Assembly: GCF_030158645.1 (NCBI RefSeq)
Contig: NZ_JAOASO010000062.1
Location: forward strand, 1 to 54,039
Length of the DNA stretch: 54,039 nucleotides
DNA from: Hydrogenophaga sp.
Lineage (GTDB): Bacteria; Pseudomonadota; Gammaproteobacteria; Burkholderiales; Burkholderiaceae_C
Direction: 5' to 3'
The notes under the pieces are model-generated. The model did not search any database, was not told where the DNA came from, and saw only the letters and a list, made by a program, of their open reading frames with translations. Below are positions 45,616 to 54,039 of the stretch, piece after piece; within the stretch, counting starts at the first letter, position 1, and each line of letters starts with the position of its first letter. The translations under genes and the position numbers were made by a program.

Positions 45616-47973
45616 ATGAACCAGGCCGCGTCCACGCTCCCGGTGCGGCCCCTGCTCGCCGAACCCGCATCCCCAGCCACCAGCTGGCTGACCGACCACC
45701 GGGGACCCCTCACCGTCACCGACAACTTCGCGGTGCTCGACGATCCGGTGGAGCAGGCGACCTTCACCCAGCGCATCGAGCAGGCCGACGGTGATCTCGC
45801 CGAATCGGTGCTGATGGTTCAGGGCATGTACTGCGCCGCCTGCGCCGACACGGTGGAGTCGGCCCTGCAAGGCTTGCCCGGTGTGCAGTTGGCGCGGGTG
45901 CACGCCGCCACGCGCCGGCTCACGCTGCGCTGGGACCCTTCTGCCACCCGCATGTCCAGCCTGGCGCAGGTGGTGGGCGAGCGCGGCTACCGCCTGCTCC
46001 CCATGCAGCAGGCGCTGAGCATCAGCGAGCGCCTGCGTGAAACCCGGCAAGGCCTGTGGCGCCTGTTCGTGGCGGGCTTCTGCATGATGCAGGTGATGAT
46101 GTACGCGTGGCCCGCCTACGTGACCGAGCCGGGCGAGATCCCGGCCGACATCGACCAGTTGCTGCGCTGGGCCAGCTGGGTGCTGAGCCTGCCGGTGGTG
46201 TTTTTTGCCAGCGGTCCGTTTTTCGAAAGTGCCTGGCGCGACCTCAAGCACGGCCGTGTGGGCATGGACACGCCGGTCTCCATCGGCATCCTGGTCACCT
46301 TCCTCGTGAGTTCGGCCGCCACCTTCGACCCCACCGGCCCCTGGGGCGCCGAGGTCTGGTTCGACTCGCTGACCATGTTCGTGTTTTTCCTGCTCGGTGG
46401 GCGCTACCTCGAATTCAAGGCGCGCGACCGCACCGCCGGCGCGCTCGACAGCCTGATGAACCGCTTGCCCGAAGTGTGCGAGCGCGAGACCGCGAAGGGC
46501 CTTGAGACGGTGTCCATCCGCCGGCTGGCGGTGGGCGACGTGGTGCTTCTTCAGGCCGGCCAGGCTTTTCCGGCCGACGGCGAGTTGTTGAGCGAACGGG
46601 CCACGGTGGACGAGGCCTTGCTCACCGGTGAGTCGCGCCCGGTCACGCGCGAAGCAGGGCAGGGCGTGGTGGCCGGCAGTTTCAACCTGGGTGGTCCGGT
46701 GCGCATGCGCGTGATGCAGGTCGGGCGCGACACGCGCTTTGCCCAGATCGTCCAGTTGATGGAGCAGGCCTCCACCGAGAAACCGCGCCTGGCCATCCTG
46801 GCCGACCGGGTGGCCGCGCCCTTTCTGTTGCTCGTGCTGCTGGCCGCGGCGGTGGCCGGGGTGTACTGGTGGCAGATCGACCACACCCGTGCGCTGGCCG
46901 TGGCGGTGGCGGTGCTCATCGTCACCTGCCCGTGTGCGCTCTCGCTGGCGACGCCGGCGGCCATGCTGAGCTCGGCCGGGGCGCTGGCCCGCCGCGGTGT
47001 TCTGGTGCGCCGGCTTCAGGCGTTCGAGACGCTGGCCAACATCAACGCCGTGGTGTTCGACAAGACCGGCACGCTGACCCACGACCGGCTGGTCCTGCGC
47101 GAAGTCGTCACGCGGGCGGGCGTGAGCCGCGAGCAGGCGCTGGCGCTGGCCGGTGCGCTGGCGGCGGGCTCGCTGCACCCGGTGTCGCGCGCGCTGACGC
47201 AGCATTCCACAGGACTGCAAATGGTGGATGTGCGCGAGGTGGCGGGGCAGGGCATGCAGGCCCGACGGCCCGACGGCGCTGGCGTGCGGCTGGGCTCGGC
47301 CGCGTTCTGCGGGGCACCCCTGGTCTCCGCGACCCAAGACGCGCCCCGCGCCCACCTCAGCGACGACCAGGGCTGGATGGCCAGCTTCACCCTGGAAGAA
47401 GGCCTGCGCGACGACGCCCGCGAGGCGGTGCAGGCCTTGCGCGCGCTGGGCGTGCGCACCTGGCTGCTGTCGGGCGACCGTGCTGCCGCCGCCGAGGCCG
47501 TGGGCCGGGCGGTGGGGGTGGATCACGTGATCGCTGGCGCCACGCCCGAGCAAAAGCTGGACGAGGTCTCTCGCCTGCAGGCGCAGGGCCTCACCCTCGC
47601 CATGGTGGGCGACGGCCTCAACGACGGGCCGGTGCTTGCGCGGGCCGACACCTCGTTCGCGCTCGGCCAGGCCGCGCCGCTGGCGCAGGCCCAGTCGGAC
47701 TATGTGATCCAGGGCGGACAGGTGATGGACGTGGTGCACACGCTGACCCAGGCGCGTGCCACGCTGCGCATCGTGCGGCAGAACCTCATCTGGGCCGCGG
47801 CCTACAACCTGGTGGCCGTGCCGCTGGCGCTGGTGGGCTGGATGCCGCCCTGGCTGGCCGGTCTGGGCATGGCGGGCAGTTCGCTGCTGGTGATCGGCAA
47901 CGCCCTGCGCCTGGCCGGGAAAAGCACGCACTCCTCATCGATCAACCCGGTTTCCGCGCCCGCATCGGCGTAG
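45616..47973 (+). CDS. ccoI: Copper-transporting P-type ATPase CcoI/FixI (cbb3 oxidase assembly)
   Basis: A 785-residue P1B-type ATPase that exports copper for cbb3 oxidase assembly. It has an N-terminal metal-binding domain with Cys73 and Cys76 (MYCAACADTV), and then membrane helices. The ion-path motif CPC is at 438-440 (TCPCALSL). The phosphorylated Asp482 is in DKTGTLT. The HP motif (SLHPVSRAL) and GDGLND follow. I place the start at ATG 45616 (MNQAAS); an ATG ten codons upstream (45586) is in frame. The FNR box predicts a transcript starting about at 45616, so the message may be leaderless. ccoS follows after 42 bases. Confidence 0.93.
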   Translation: MNQAASTLPVRPLLAEPASPATSWLTDHRGPLTVTDNFAVLDDPVEQATFTQRIEQADGDLAESVLMVQGMYCAACADTVESALQGLPGVQLARVHAATRRLTLRWDPSATRMSSLAQVVGERGYRLLPMQQALSISERLRETRQGLWRLFVAGFCMMQVMMYAWPAYVTEPGEIPADIDQLLRWASWVLSLPVVFFASGPFFESAWRDLKHGRVGMDTPVSIGILVTFLVSSAATFDPTGPWGAEVWFDSLTMFVFFLLGGRYLEFKARDRTAGALDSLMNRLPEVCERETAKGLETVSIRRLAVGDVVLLQAGQAFPADGELLSERATVDEALLTGESRPVTREAGQGVVAGSFNLGGPVRMRVMQVGRDTRFAQIVQLMEQASTEKPRLAILADRVAAPFLLLVLLAAAVAGVYWWQIDHTRALAVAVAVLIVTCPCALSLATPAAMLSSAGALARRGVLVRRLQAFETLANINAVVFDKTGTLTHDRLVLREVVTRAGVSREQALALAGALAAGSLHPVSRALTQHSTGLQMVDVREVAGQGMQARRPDGAGVRLGSAAFCGAPLVSATQDAPRAHLSDDQGWMASFTLEEGLRDDAREAVQALRALGVRTWLLSGDRAAAAEAVGRAVGVDHVIAGATPEQKLDEVSRLQAQGLTLAMVGDGLNDGPVLARADTSFALGQAAPLAQAQSDYVIQGGQVMDVVHTLTQARATLRIVRQNLIWAAAYNLVAVPLALVGWMPPWLAGLGMAGSSLLVIGNALRLAGKSTHSSSINPVSAPASA

Positions 47974-48015
47974 CATGGACCGCACCCCCACCACGATTCC
48001 GAGAACCTTCTTGCC

Positions 48016-48153
48016 ATGGACGTCCTGTACCTGCTGATTCCCCTGTCCGTGCTGCTCGTGTTCGGGATCATCGGCGTGTTCTGGTGGGCCTTGCAGTCGG
48101 GGCAGTTCGACAACATCGAGCGTGAGGGCGAGCGGATTCTCAAAAGCGATTGA
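48016..48153 (+). CDS. ccoS: cbb3 oxidase maturation protein CcoS
   Basis: A 45-residue protein with one membrane helix near the N-terminus (MDVLYLLIPLSVLLVFGIIG) followed by VFWWALQSGQFDNIE, the CcoS signature. CcoS is needed to insert cofactors (heme, copper) into the cbb3 oxidase. The start ATG is at 48016, shortly downstream of ccoI. It is followed by an FNR box and the ccoNOQP structural genes. Confidence 0.93.
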   Translation: MDVLYLLIPLSVLLVFGIIGVFWWALQSGQFDNIEREGERILKSD

Positions 48154-48159
48154 GCTCGC

Positions 48160-48173
48160 TTGATGTAAGTCAA
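48160..48173. promoter_or_regulatory. FNR-type box upstream of ccoN
   Basis: TTGATGTAAGTCAA fits the FNR/ANR consensus with a single change in the right half. Its centre (48166.5) plus 41.5 predicts a start near 48208. GACACT at 48196-48201 is a weak -10 in the right place. This leaves a leader of about 24 bases with the ribosome-binding site GAGGAG before ccoN. Confidence 0.8.
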
Positions 48174-48231
48174 GGCGCCGAGCTCCGGCAGTGAAGACAC
48201 TTCAATCAGTGACATTTGCGAGGAGTTCTGT

Positions 48232-49677
48232 ATGTCCGTGACAAACCAGGCCAGCCAGTCGGCGGTCTACAACGACAAAGTGGTGCGGCAGTTCACCATC
48301 ATGACGGTGGTGTGGGGGGTGGTGGGAATGCTGGTGGGCGTGATCATTGCTGCCCAGCTCACCTGGCCCGAGCTCAATCTGGGCATTGAGTGGTTGTCTT
48401 ACGGTCGCTTGCGGCCGCTGCACACCAACGCGGTGATCTTTGCTTTCGGTGGTTGCGGCCTGTTTGCGGCCAGTTACTACGTGGTGCAGCGCACCTGCCA
48501 GACGCGGATCTTCTCCGACGGCCTGGCCGCCTTCACCTTCTGGGGCTGGCAACTCGTGATCGTGCTGGCGGCCATCACGCTGCCGCTGGGCCTGACCTCC
48601 GGCAAGGAATACGCCGAACTCGAATGGCCCATCGACCTGCTGATCGCGGTGGTCTGGGTGGCCTATGCGGTGGTGTTCTTCGGCACCATCGGCAAGCGCA
48701 AGGTGCGCCACATCTACGTGGCCAACTGGTTCTTCGGCGCCTTCATCCTGGCCGTGGCCATGCTGCACATCGTCAACAGCGCGGCGCTGCCGGTGGACGG
48801 CTTCAAGTCCTACTCGGCCTACGCCGGCGTGCAGGACGCCATGGTGCAGTGGTGGTACGGCCACAACGCGGTGGGCTTCTTCCTCACCGCCGGCTTCCTC
48901 GGAATGATGTACTACTTCATCCCCAAGCAGGCCGAGCGCCCGGTGTACTCGTACCGGCTGTCGATCGTGCACTTCTGGGCGCTGATCTTCACCTACATGT
49001 GGGCCGGCCCGCACCACCTGCACTACACCGCGCTGCCCGACTGGACGCAATCGGTGGGCATGGTGTTCTCGCTCATCCTGCTCGCGCCCAGCTGGGGCGG
49101 CATGATCAACGGCATCATGACGCTCTCGGGCGCCTGGCACAAACTGCGCGACGACCCGATCCTGCGTTTCCTGATCGTCTCGCTCTCGTTCTACGGCATG
49201 TCGACCTTCGAAGGTCCGATGATGTCGATCAAGACCGTGAACGCCCTGAGCCACTACACCGACTGGACCGTGGGCCACGTGCACAGCGGCGCGCTGGGCT
49301 GGGTCGGCCTGGTGACCATGGGTTCCATGTACTACCTGATCCCCCGCCTGTACGGCCAGAAGAAGATGTACTCGGTGCCCGCCATCGAGCTGCACTTCTG
49401 GATCGCCACCATCGGCATCGTGCTCTACATCGCCGCGATGTGGATCGCCGGTGTGATGCAGGGGCTGATGTGGCGCTCCATCAACCCCGACGGCAGCCTC
49501 ACCTACACCTTCGTGGAGTCCGTGAAGGCGACGTTCCCTTTCTATGTGATCCGTCTGCTGGGGGGCCTGCTGTACCTCGGCGGCATGCTGGTCATGTTGT
49601 GGAACACGGTCATGACGGTCAGGAACGGACAGGCGCCCGAAGTGCGCATCCCCGCGCTCAACCCTGCCCACGCCTGA
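48232..49677 (+). CDS. ccoN: cbb3-type cytochrome c oxidase subunit I CcoN
   Basis: A 481-residue catalytic subunit with about 12 helices carrying low-spin heme b and the heme b3-CuB centre. Histidine-bearing segments are visible: [55 protein letters not shown] and [11 protein letters not shown]. CuB ligand histidines are expected in the WYGHNAVGF and GPHHLHY segments. Length and start ([10 protein letters not shown]) are normal. It is the first structural gene of ccoNOQP, behind an FNR box. Confidence 0.97.
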   Translation: MSVTNQASQSAVYNDKVVRQFTIMTVVWGVVGMLVGVIIAAQLTWPELNLGIEWLSYGRLRPLHTNAVIFAFGGCGLFAASYYVVQRTCQTRIFSDGLAAFTFWGWQLVIVLAAITLPLGLTSGKEYAELEWPIDLLIAVVWVAYAVVFFGTIGKRKVRHIYVANWFFGAFILAVAMLHIVNSAALPVDGFKSYSAYAGVQDAMVQWWYGHNAVGFFLTAGFLGMMYYFIPKQAERPVYSYRLSIVHFWALIFTYMWAGPHHLHYTALPDWTQSVGMVFSLILLAPSWGGMINGIMTLSGAWHKLRDDPILRFLIVSLSFYGMSTFEGPMMSIKTVNALSHYTDWTVGHVHSGALGWVGLVTMGSMYYLIPRLYGQKKMYSVPAIELHFWIATIGIVLYIAAMWIAGVMQGLMWRSINPDGSLTYTFVESVKATFPFYVIRLLGGLLYLGGMLVMLWNTVMTVRNGQAPEVRIPALNPAHA

Positions 49678-49687
49678 GGACAAGACC

Positions 49688-50314
49688 ATGGCCAACGAAG
49701 ACAAGATCCAGGGTTTCACCCACGAGCGGATCGAGACCAACAACTTCCTGATGATCGTGCTCATCGTGCTGGTGATCGCGGTCGGTGGACTGGTGGAGAT
49801 CGTTCCGCTGTTCTTCCAGAAGTCCACCACCCAGCCGGTGGAGGGTCTCAAACCCTACAGCGCGCTGCAGATCCTCGGACGCGACATCTACGTGCGCGAG
49901 GGTTGCTACAACTGCCACTCGCAGATGATCCGGCCGCTGCAGGCCGAGACGCTGCGCTACGGCCACTACTCGCTGGCCGGCGAGTTTGTGTACGACCGGC
50001 CTTTCCAGTGGGGCAGCAAGCGCACCGGACCGGACCTGCACCGCGTGGGGGGACGCTACAGCGACGAATGGCACCGCGTTCACCTGAACAACCCGCGCGA
50101 CCTGGTGCCCGAGTCGAACATGCCGGCCTACCCCTGGCTGGGCAAGAAGACCGTGAACGAGGCCAGCGTGCCGCGCCGCATGGAGGTGCTGCGTACCCTG
50201 GGCGCTCCCTACACCGACGCCGAGATCGCATCCGCCCCCGCCGACGTGAAGGGCAAGACCGAACTCGACGCGCTGGTGGCTTACCTGCAGGTGCTCGGCA
50301 CCGCCATCAAATAA
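49688..50314 (+). CDS. ccoO: cbb3 oxidase mono-heme subunit CcoO
   Basis: A 208-residue membrane-anchored cytochrome c. One N-terminal helix (about residues 19-41) is followed by the heme motif CYNCH (Cys73, Cys76, His77). The probable methionine ligand is in [10 protein letters not shown]. It passes electrons from CcoP to CcoN. It starts 10 bases after ccoN. The heme requires the ccm system at the window start. Confidence 0.97.
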   Translation: MANEDKIQGFTHERIETNNFLMIVLIVLVIAVGGLVEIVPLFFQKSTTQPVEGLKPYSALQILGRDIYVREGCYNCHSQMIRPLQAETLRYGHYSLAGEFVYDRPFQWGSKRTGPDLHRVGGRYSDEWHRVHLNNPRDLVPESNMPAYPWLGKKTVNEASVPRRMEVLRTLGAPYTDAEIASAPADVKGKTELDALVAYLQVLGTAIK

Positions 50315-50330
50315 GCCCGCGGAGGACACC

Positions 50331-50468
50331 ATGGACATCAACGACCTGCGCAGCATCGTCACCCTGGTCAGCCTGCTGACCTTCCTGGGCATCGTGGCCT
50401 GGGCCTGGTCCAGGCGCAACAAGGAGCGCTTCGAGGAAGCGGCCCAGTTGCCCTTCCAGGACGAGTGA
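50331..50468 (+). CDS. ccoQ: cbb3 oxidase subunit CcoQ (FixQ)
   Basis: A 45-residue single-helix protein (MDINDLRSIVTLVSLLTFLG, then IVAWAWSRRNKERFEEAA). This is the normal form of CcoQ, which stabilises the cbb3 complex. The start ATG at 50331 is preceded by GGAGGACACC. It sits between ccoO and ccoP in the usual order. Confidence 0.93.
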   Translation: MDINDLRSIVTLVSLLTFLGIVAWAWSRRNKERFEEAAQLPFQDE

Positions 50469-50501
50469 ACCCCGCGAACCTGTCAGAACAAGAGAAACAT
50501 C

Positions 50502-51419
50502 ATGAGCGATTTCACCAGCGAATTCTGGTCCTGGTACGTGGCCGGGCTGACCTTGGTCAGCATCCTGGCCTGCGCGGTGCTGCTGTGGATCAGCGGCACG
50601 ACCAAAGTCAAGGCCCGGGCCGACAACACCACCGGCCACGTGTGGGACGGCGACCTGCAGGAGATGAACAACCCGCTGCCGCGCTGGTGGGTGTACCTGT
50701 TCGTCATCACGGTGATCTTTGCCCTCGTTTACGGCGTGCTGTACCCGACCTTCGGCAAATACGCAGGCGTGCTCGGCTGGTCGTCACAAGGCCAGCACCA
50801 GGCGGAGGTGGACAAGATGCAGCAGGACATCGCGCCGATTTACGCCCGCTTCAACGGCCTGTCGCCCGAGCAACTGGCGGGCGACGCACCCGCCATGGCG
50901 GTGGGTGAGCGCCTGTACATGAACAACTGCGCACAATGCCACGGGTCGGACGCCCGCGGTGCCCGCAGCTTCCCCAACCTGACCGACGCCGACTGGCTGC
51001 ACGGGGGTGAGCCGGCCGCGATCAAGACGACGCTCACGCAGGGCCGCATCGGCATGATGCCTGCGCTGGCCGCTGCCGTGGGAACACCGGACGACGTGCG
51101 CAACGTCGCTCACTACGTGATGAGCCTGTCAGCCACGCCCCATGACTCGGTGAAGGCGGCGCAGGGCCGGGTCAAGTTCGCCGTGTGCGCGGCCTGCCAC
51201 GGCGCCGAGGGCAAGGGCAACACGGCGCTGGGTGCCCCCAACCTGACGGACGGTATCTGGCTGCACGGCTGGGGCGAAGAGGCCATCGTGCGCGCCGTCA
51301 CCAACGGCTTCACCAACCAGATGCCGGCGCAGGCCGGCAAGCTCAACGCCGACCAGATTCATGTGCTGACGGCCTATGTCTGGGGGCTGTCCAACAAGCC
51401 ACCCGTGGCCGCCAACTGA
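50502..51419 (+). CDS. ccoP: cbb3 oxidase di-heme subunit CcoP
   Basis: A 305-residue di-heme cytochrome c. It has two N-terminal helices (about 13-31 and 62-82, the second PRWWVYLFVITVIFALVYGV). The heme motifs are CAQCH (Cys143/Cys146/His147) and CAACH (Cys229/Cys232/His233). Methionines in GMMPA and NQMPAQ probably serve as distal ligands. It is the entry point for electrons from soluble cytochromes. Confidence 0.97.
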   Translation: MSDFTSEFWSWYVAGLTLVSILACAVLLWISGTTKVKARADNTTGHVWDGDLQEMNNPLPRWWVYLFVITVIFALVYGVLYPTFGKYAGVLGWSSQGQHQAEVDKMQQDIAPIYARFNGLSPEQLAGDAPAMAVGERLYMNNCAQCHGSDARGARSFPNLTDADWLHGGEPAAIKTTLTQGRIGMMPALAAAVGTPDDVRNVAHYVMSLSATPHDSVKAAQGRVKFAVCAACHGAEGKGNTALGAPNLTDGIWLHGWGEEAIVRAVTNGFTNQMPAQAGKLNADQIHVLTAYVWGLSNKPPVAAN

Positions 51420-51437
51420 GCCGGATTGCACATACCC

Positions 51438-52877
51438 GTGTCCACCACCAAGCCCTCCGCCACCGTCATCCCCATCGTGCCCGTCCCGGTGGACGACGAG
51501 ACGATGGTGTCCCTGTACGCGGCCAGCCAGAAGATCCACCCACGCTCGGTCTCGGGTGTGTTCTCGAACTGGCGCTGGCTCATGGTGTGGATCACGCAGA
51601 TCGTTTTCTACGGTCTGCCCTGGCTGGAATGGAACGCGCGCCAGGCGGTGTTGTTTGATCTGGAAGTACGCCGCTTCTACATCTTCAGCCTGGTGCTCTA
51701 CCCGCAGGACTTCATCTACCTCACGGGGTTGTTGGTCATCTCGGCGCTGTCCCTGTTTTTGTTCACGGCGGTCGCGGGGCGGCTGTGGTGCGGCTTTGCC
51801 TGCCCGCAGACGGTCTACACCGAGATCTTTCTCTGGATCGAGAAAAAGGTGGAGGGGGACCGCTCGGCCCGCCTGCGGCTGGACGCTGCCACCATGTCGG
51901 CCTCCAAGCTGGGCAAGCGGGTGCTCAAGCAGGTGCTGTGGATCGCCTTTGCGCTGTGGACGGGCTTCACCTTCGTGGGCTACTTCACACCCATCCGGGA
52001 ACTGGGCGCGCTCTCACTGGCCGCGTCGCTGGGACCTTGGCAGACCTTCTGGGTGTTTTTCTACGGCTTCGCCACGTACGGCAACGCCGGCTTCCTGCGA
52101 GAGCAGGTGTGCAAGTACATGTGCCCCTACGCCCGCTTCCAGAGCGCGATGTTCGACAAGGACACGATGATCGTGACCTACGACGAGAAGCGCGGTGAAC
52201 CGCGTGGACCGCGCTCGAAGAAAGCCAATCCCGTGGCATTGGGCCTGGGCTCGTGCATTGACTGCACACTTTGCGTGCAGGTGTGTCCGACCGGCATCGA
52301 CATCCGCAAAGGTCTGCAGTACGAGTGCATCGGCTGCGCCGCCTGCGTGGATGTGTGTGACGACGTGATGGACAAGGTGGGCTATCCGCGCGGGCTCATC
52401 AAGTTCTCGACCCAGAACGGCATGCAGCAGGGCTGGGACACGAAACAGATGCTCAAGCGCGCCATGCGCCCACGCGTGCTGGTGTACTCGGCCATCCTGC
52501 TCACCATCACCGCGGCGGTGGGCGTGAGCCTGTACCTGCGAACGCCGCTGCGCGTGGACGTGATGCGCGACCGCGGTTCATTGGCGCGCATGGTGGAGCA
52601 GGGCCGCATCGAAAACGTGTACCGCCTGCAGATCATGAACGCCACCGAGGAAACGCAGCGGTATGCCATCAGCGTCTCGGGCCTGCCCGGCATCACGCTG
52701 GATCCGGTCACCGAGGTCGAGGTGTTGCCCACCGAGGTGCGTTCGGCTGCGGTACGGGTGCAGGTCCCACCCGGCTCGGCGTCCACGGGTTCACACCCGA
52801 TCCAGTTCGAGATCCGTTCCACCGGCGACGAGGTGGCCCGCGTGACCGAGAAGGCCGCCTTCCTGGTTCCACGTTGA
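51438..52877 (+). CDS. ccoG: Cytochrome c oxidase accessory protein CcoG (RdxA/FixG)
   Basis: A 479-residue membrane iron-sulfur protein, linked to copper reduction during cbb3 oxidase assembly. It has several helices. A RLWCGFACPQT segment lies near helix 2. Two ferredoxin-type clusters are visible in CIDCTLCVQVCP and CIGCAACVDVCD. A C-terminal Ig-like periplasmic domain follows the last helix. I favour GTG 51438; a TTG at 51426 is also in frame. Neither has a strong ribosome-binding site. It begins 18 bases after ccoP. Confidence 0.94.
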   Translation: MSTTKPSATVIPIVPVPVDDETMVSLYAASQKIHPRSVSGVFSNWRWLMVWITQIVFYGLPWLEWNARQAVLFDLEVRRFYIFSLVLYPQDFIYLTGLLVISALSLFLFTAVAGRLWCGFACPQTVYTEIFLWIEKKVEGDRSARLRLDAATMSASKLGKRVLKQVLWIAFALWTGFTFVGYFTPIRELGALSLAASLGPWQTFWVFFYGFATYGNAGFLREQVCKYMCPYARFQSAMFDKDTMIVTYDEKRGEPRGPRSKKANPVALGLGSCIDCTLCVQVCPTGIDIRKGLQYECIGCAACVDVCDDVMDKVGYPRGLIKFSTQNGMQQGWDTKQMLKRAMRPRVLVYSAILLTITAAVGVSLYLRTPLRVDVMRDRGSLARMVEQGRIENVYRLQIMNATEETQRYAISVSGLPGITLDPVTEVEVLPTEVRSAAVRVQVPPGSASTGSHPIQFEIRSTGDEVARVTEKAAFLVPR

Positions 52878-52902
52878 ACCAGCCCCCTTTCAGGAGATTT
52901 TC

Positions 52903-53187
52903 ATGAGTTCCATCCACACATCACACCCTTCTTCTACCGCCTGGTGGCGCACGCCGCAGATGTGGCTGGTGGTGGGCGCGCCGCTGGTGGGCGTGGCGGC
53001 CAGTCTCACGGCCGCCTTCTTCGCCATCAACGGCGCCGATCCCGTGCTCAACAAGGCCGACTACCAGCGCGACTACAAAGCGGCCCACGAGCTGCAAGGC
53101 CAGGCGCGCATCGACGCGCTGGCCAAGCTGCAGCCGGCCCACCAGGCGCGCAACAACGCCGCTTCACCGGTGATCCCGGCCGAGTGA
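52903..53187 (+). CDS. Short FixH/CcoH-like protein
   Basis: A 94-residue protein with one membrane helix (about residues 19-43, MWLVVGAPLVGVAASLTAAF). A short periplasmic tail follows with NKADYQRDYKAAHEL, which resembles the first part of FixH. Classical FixH/CcoH is about 160 residues with an Ig-like domain. That domain is missing here, so the protein is a minimal version. Position directly after ccoG supports a role in cbb3 assembly. The ribosome-binding site AGGAG is well placed. Confidence 0.75.
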   Translation: MSSIHTSHPSSTAWWRTPQMWLVVGAPLVGVAASLTAAFFAINGADPVLNKADYQRDYKAAHELQGQARIDALAKLQPAHQARNNAASPVIPAE

Positions 53188-53218
53188 TCCGACACCACAA
53201 CAACGGGGAGACCAGCCC

Positions 53219-53449
53219 ATGTGGGGAAAACGCCTGATGGTGATTGCATGGCCCGCCTTTCTGGTGGCGGCCGTGCTGGAGATGGTGGTGTTCGCACTCG
53301 TGGACCCGGGCAGTCTGCACTGGTTCGGGTCACCCCTGGCGCTCTCGCGCGAGGCGGTCTACACCCTGGCGTTCTTCGTTTTCTGGGGGTTGACGATGGC
53401 GTCGAGCGCACTCACCACGCTGCTGAGCCTGCCGCCGTCCGAGCTCTGA
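53219..53449 (+). CDS. Small two-helix membrane protein of unknown function
   Basis: A 76-residue protein with two hydrophobic helices, MVIAWPAFLVAAVLEMVVFA and AVYTLAFFVFWGLTMASSAL, separated by a short loop containing DPGSLHWFG. It follows the fixH-like gene after 31 bases with a GGGGAG ribosome-binding site, so it is probably the last gene of the cco operon. I do not recognise a named family. A repeat copy and the convergent FNR-type gene come next. Confidence 0.75.
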   Translation: MWGKRLMVIAWPAFLVAAVLEMVVFALVDPGSLHWFGSPLALSREAVYTLAFFVFWGLTMASSALTTLLSLPPSEL

Positions 53450-53480
53450 GCGGCGCAGCGGGGAGAGGACGTCGTGATCC

Positions 53481-53553
53481 GGCGCCGGGCCGCCCCAAGC
53501 CGGATCAGCCCCCTCGGGGGGCAGCGACCCGCGCAGCGGCGGAGCGTGGGGGC
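53481..53553 (-). repeat. Interspersed GC-rich repeat, copy C (inverted)
   Basis: Read on the minus strand it is almost the same as copy A: CCCCCACGCTCCGCCGC, then TCGCTGCCCCCCGAGGGG, ending CTTGGGGCGGCCCGGCG. It lies between the convergent ends of the small membrane protein gene (53449) and the FNR-type gene (stop 53555). It could serve as a transcription stop there. Confidence 0.85.
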
Positions 53554-53554
53554 C

Positions 53555-54039
53555 TCAAATGCAGGTTTGCGGGTTGACGATCTGGCGCAGCCCGTCGACG
53601 TTCTTGATGTGCACGTAGCGCTGCTTCACCTCGATGATGCCGTCTTCGACGAACTTCGAGAACGTGCGGCTCACCGTCTCCAGCTTCATGCCGAGGTAGC
53701 TGCCGATCTCTTCGCGCGTCATGCGCAGCACGAACTCGGACTGTGAAAAGCCACGCGCGTGCAGGCGCTGCACCAGGTTCAGCAGGAAAGCGGCCAGCCG
53801 CTCCTCGGCCCGCATGCTGCCCAGCAACAGCATCACGCTGTGGTCGCGCACGATCTCGCGGCTCAGGATCTTGTGCACATGGTGCTGCAGCGTGGTGAAC
53901 TCCCGCGACAGCTCTTCGACCTGGTCGAACGGCATGATGCAGACCTCGGCGTCTTCCAGCGCCACGGCATCGCACGAATGGTGATCGCTCACGATGCCGT
54001 CCATGCCGATGATCTCGCCCGTCATCTGGAAGCCGGTCA
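53555..54039 (-). CDS. FNR/CRP-family transcriptional regulator (5' end outside window)
   Basis: The last about 161 residues of an FNR-type regulator. The frame is open to the right edge, so the N-terminus (with the expected three clustered cysteines) is not visible. The cysteine in DAVALEDAEVCIMPF corresponds to the fourth cluster ligand of FNR. The dimer helix is followed by a winged helix with LGMKLETVSRTFSKF, which has the Glu-x-x-Ser-Arg recognition pattern of FNR for TTGAT half-sites. Two such sites occur in this window near ccoI and ccoN. It is convergent with the cco block. Confidence 0.9.
   Translation of the reverse strand, partial: TGFQMTGEIIGMDGIVSDHHSCDAVALEDAEVCIMPFDQVEELSREFTTLQHHVHKILSREIVRDHSVMLLLGSMRAEERLAAFLLNLVQRLHARGFSQSEFVLRMTREEIGSYLGMKLETVSRTFSKFVEDGIIEVKQRYVHIKNVDGLRQIVNPQTCI

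Noticed and set aside
45364..47931. 855-codon open frame on the minus strand across ccoI
   Set aside because: Arg/His/Gln/Gly-rich shadow with no recognisable domain, opposite a P-type ATPase with every motif intact.

Overview
The window reads as chromosomal DNA from a high-GC betaproteobacterium of the order Burkholderiales, most like Comamonadaceae (Hydrogenophaga/Acidovorax relatives). This rests on protein sequence style (cbb3 oxidase, Bug receptor, small Trp-rich protein, short FixH), on gene order (tRNA-Leu, tig, clpP, clpX, lon, tRNA-Gly, tRNA-Cys, tRNA-Leu), and on a GC-rich interspersed repeat of the kind seen in that family. No IS element, prophage, integrase, CRISPR array or rRNA gene was seen. 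The taxonomic call is inference.

Layout. 1-5551 (+): the end of a cytochrome c maturation operon, ccmC(partial)-D-E-F-G-H-I, mostly joined by ATGA overlaps. 5561-10397 (-): hpnC, then the three magnesium-chelatase genes bchI-bchD-bchO, with no other photosynthesis gene in view. 10426-14808 (+): an RND efflux pair (membrane fusion lipoprotein and inner-membrane pump) behind a promoter whose spacer carries a palindrome. 14939-22405 (+): an Asp/Glu-racemase-like gene, tRNA-Leu(UAG), tig, clpP, clpX, lon (with a candidate sigma-32 promoter) and three more tRNAs. 22446-28932: a conserved unknown, an Atg22/UMF1-type MFS permease, murI, a class I fumarase and a divergent class II fumarase, and a UPF0114 membrane protein. 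29137-34652: acs, a cytochrome c, a small Trp-rich membrane protein, ilvD and a divergent LysR regulator. 34884-36778: an H-NOX nitric-oxide/oxygen sensor with its hybrid histidine kinase. 36875-37675: lgt. 37864-43320: a malonate-use operon (GntR regulator, malonyl-CoA decarboxylase, Bug receptor, atypical crotonase, malonyl-CoA synthetase). 43321-43629: a gene-free stretch built of nested inverted repeats. 43630-44997: a MATE exporter. 45063-54039: a microaerobic respiration block with a universal stress protein, copper ATPase ccoI, ccoS, ccoNOQP, ccoG, a short fixH, a small membrane protein, and the C-terminal part of an FNR-type regulator.

How it fits together. The ccm genes make the c-type hemes needed by CcoO, CcoP and the small cytochrome c. 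CcoI/S/G/H assemble the cbb3 oxidase. Two FNR-type boxes, between usp and ccoI and in front of ccoN, point to oxygen control, probably by the FNR homologue at the right edge. Fumarases, acetyl-CoA synthetase and the malonate operon are carbon metabolism feeding acetyl-CoA. The H-NOX/kinase pair adds gas sensing. The oddest items are the isolated bchIDO trio, a codon-use mosaic inside lon, two structured repeat families, and a malonate-operon crotonase that lacks one of the two usual catalytic glutamates.
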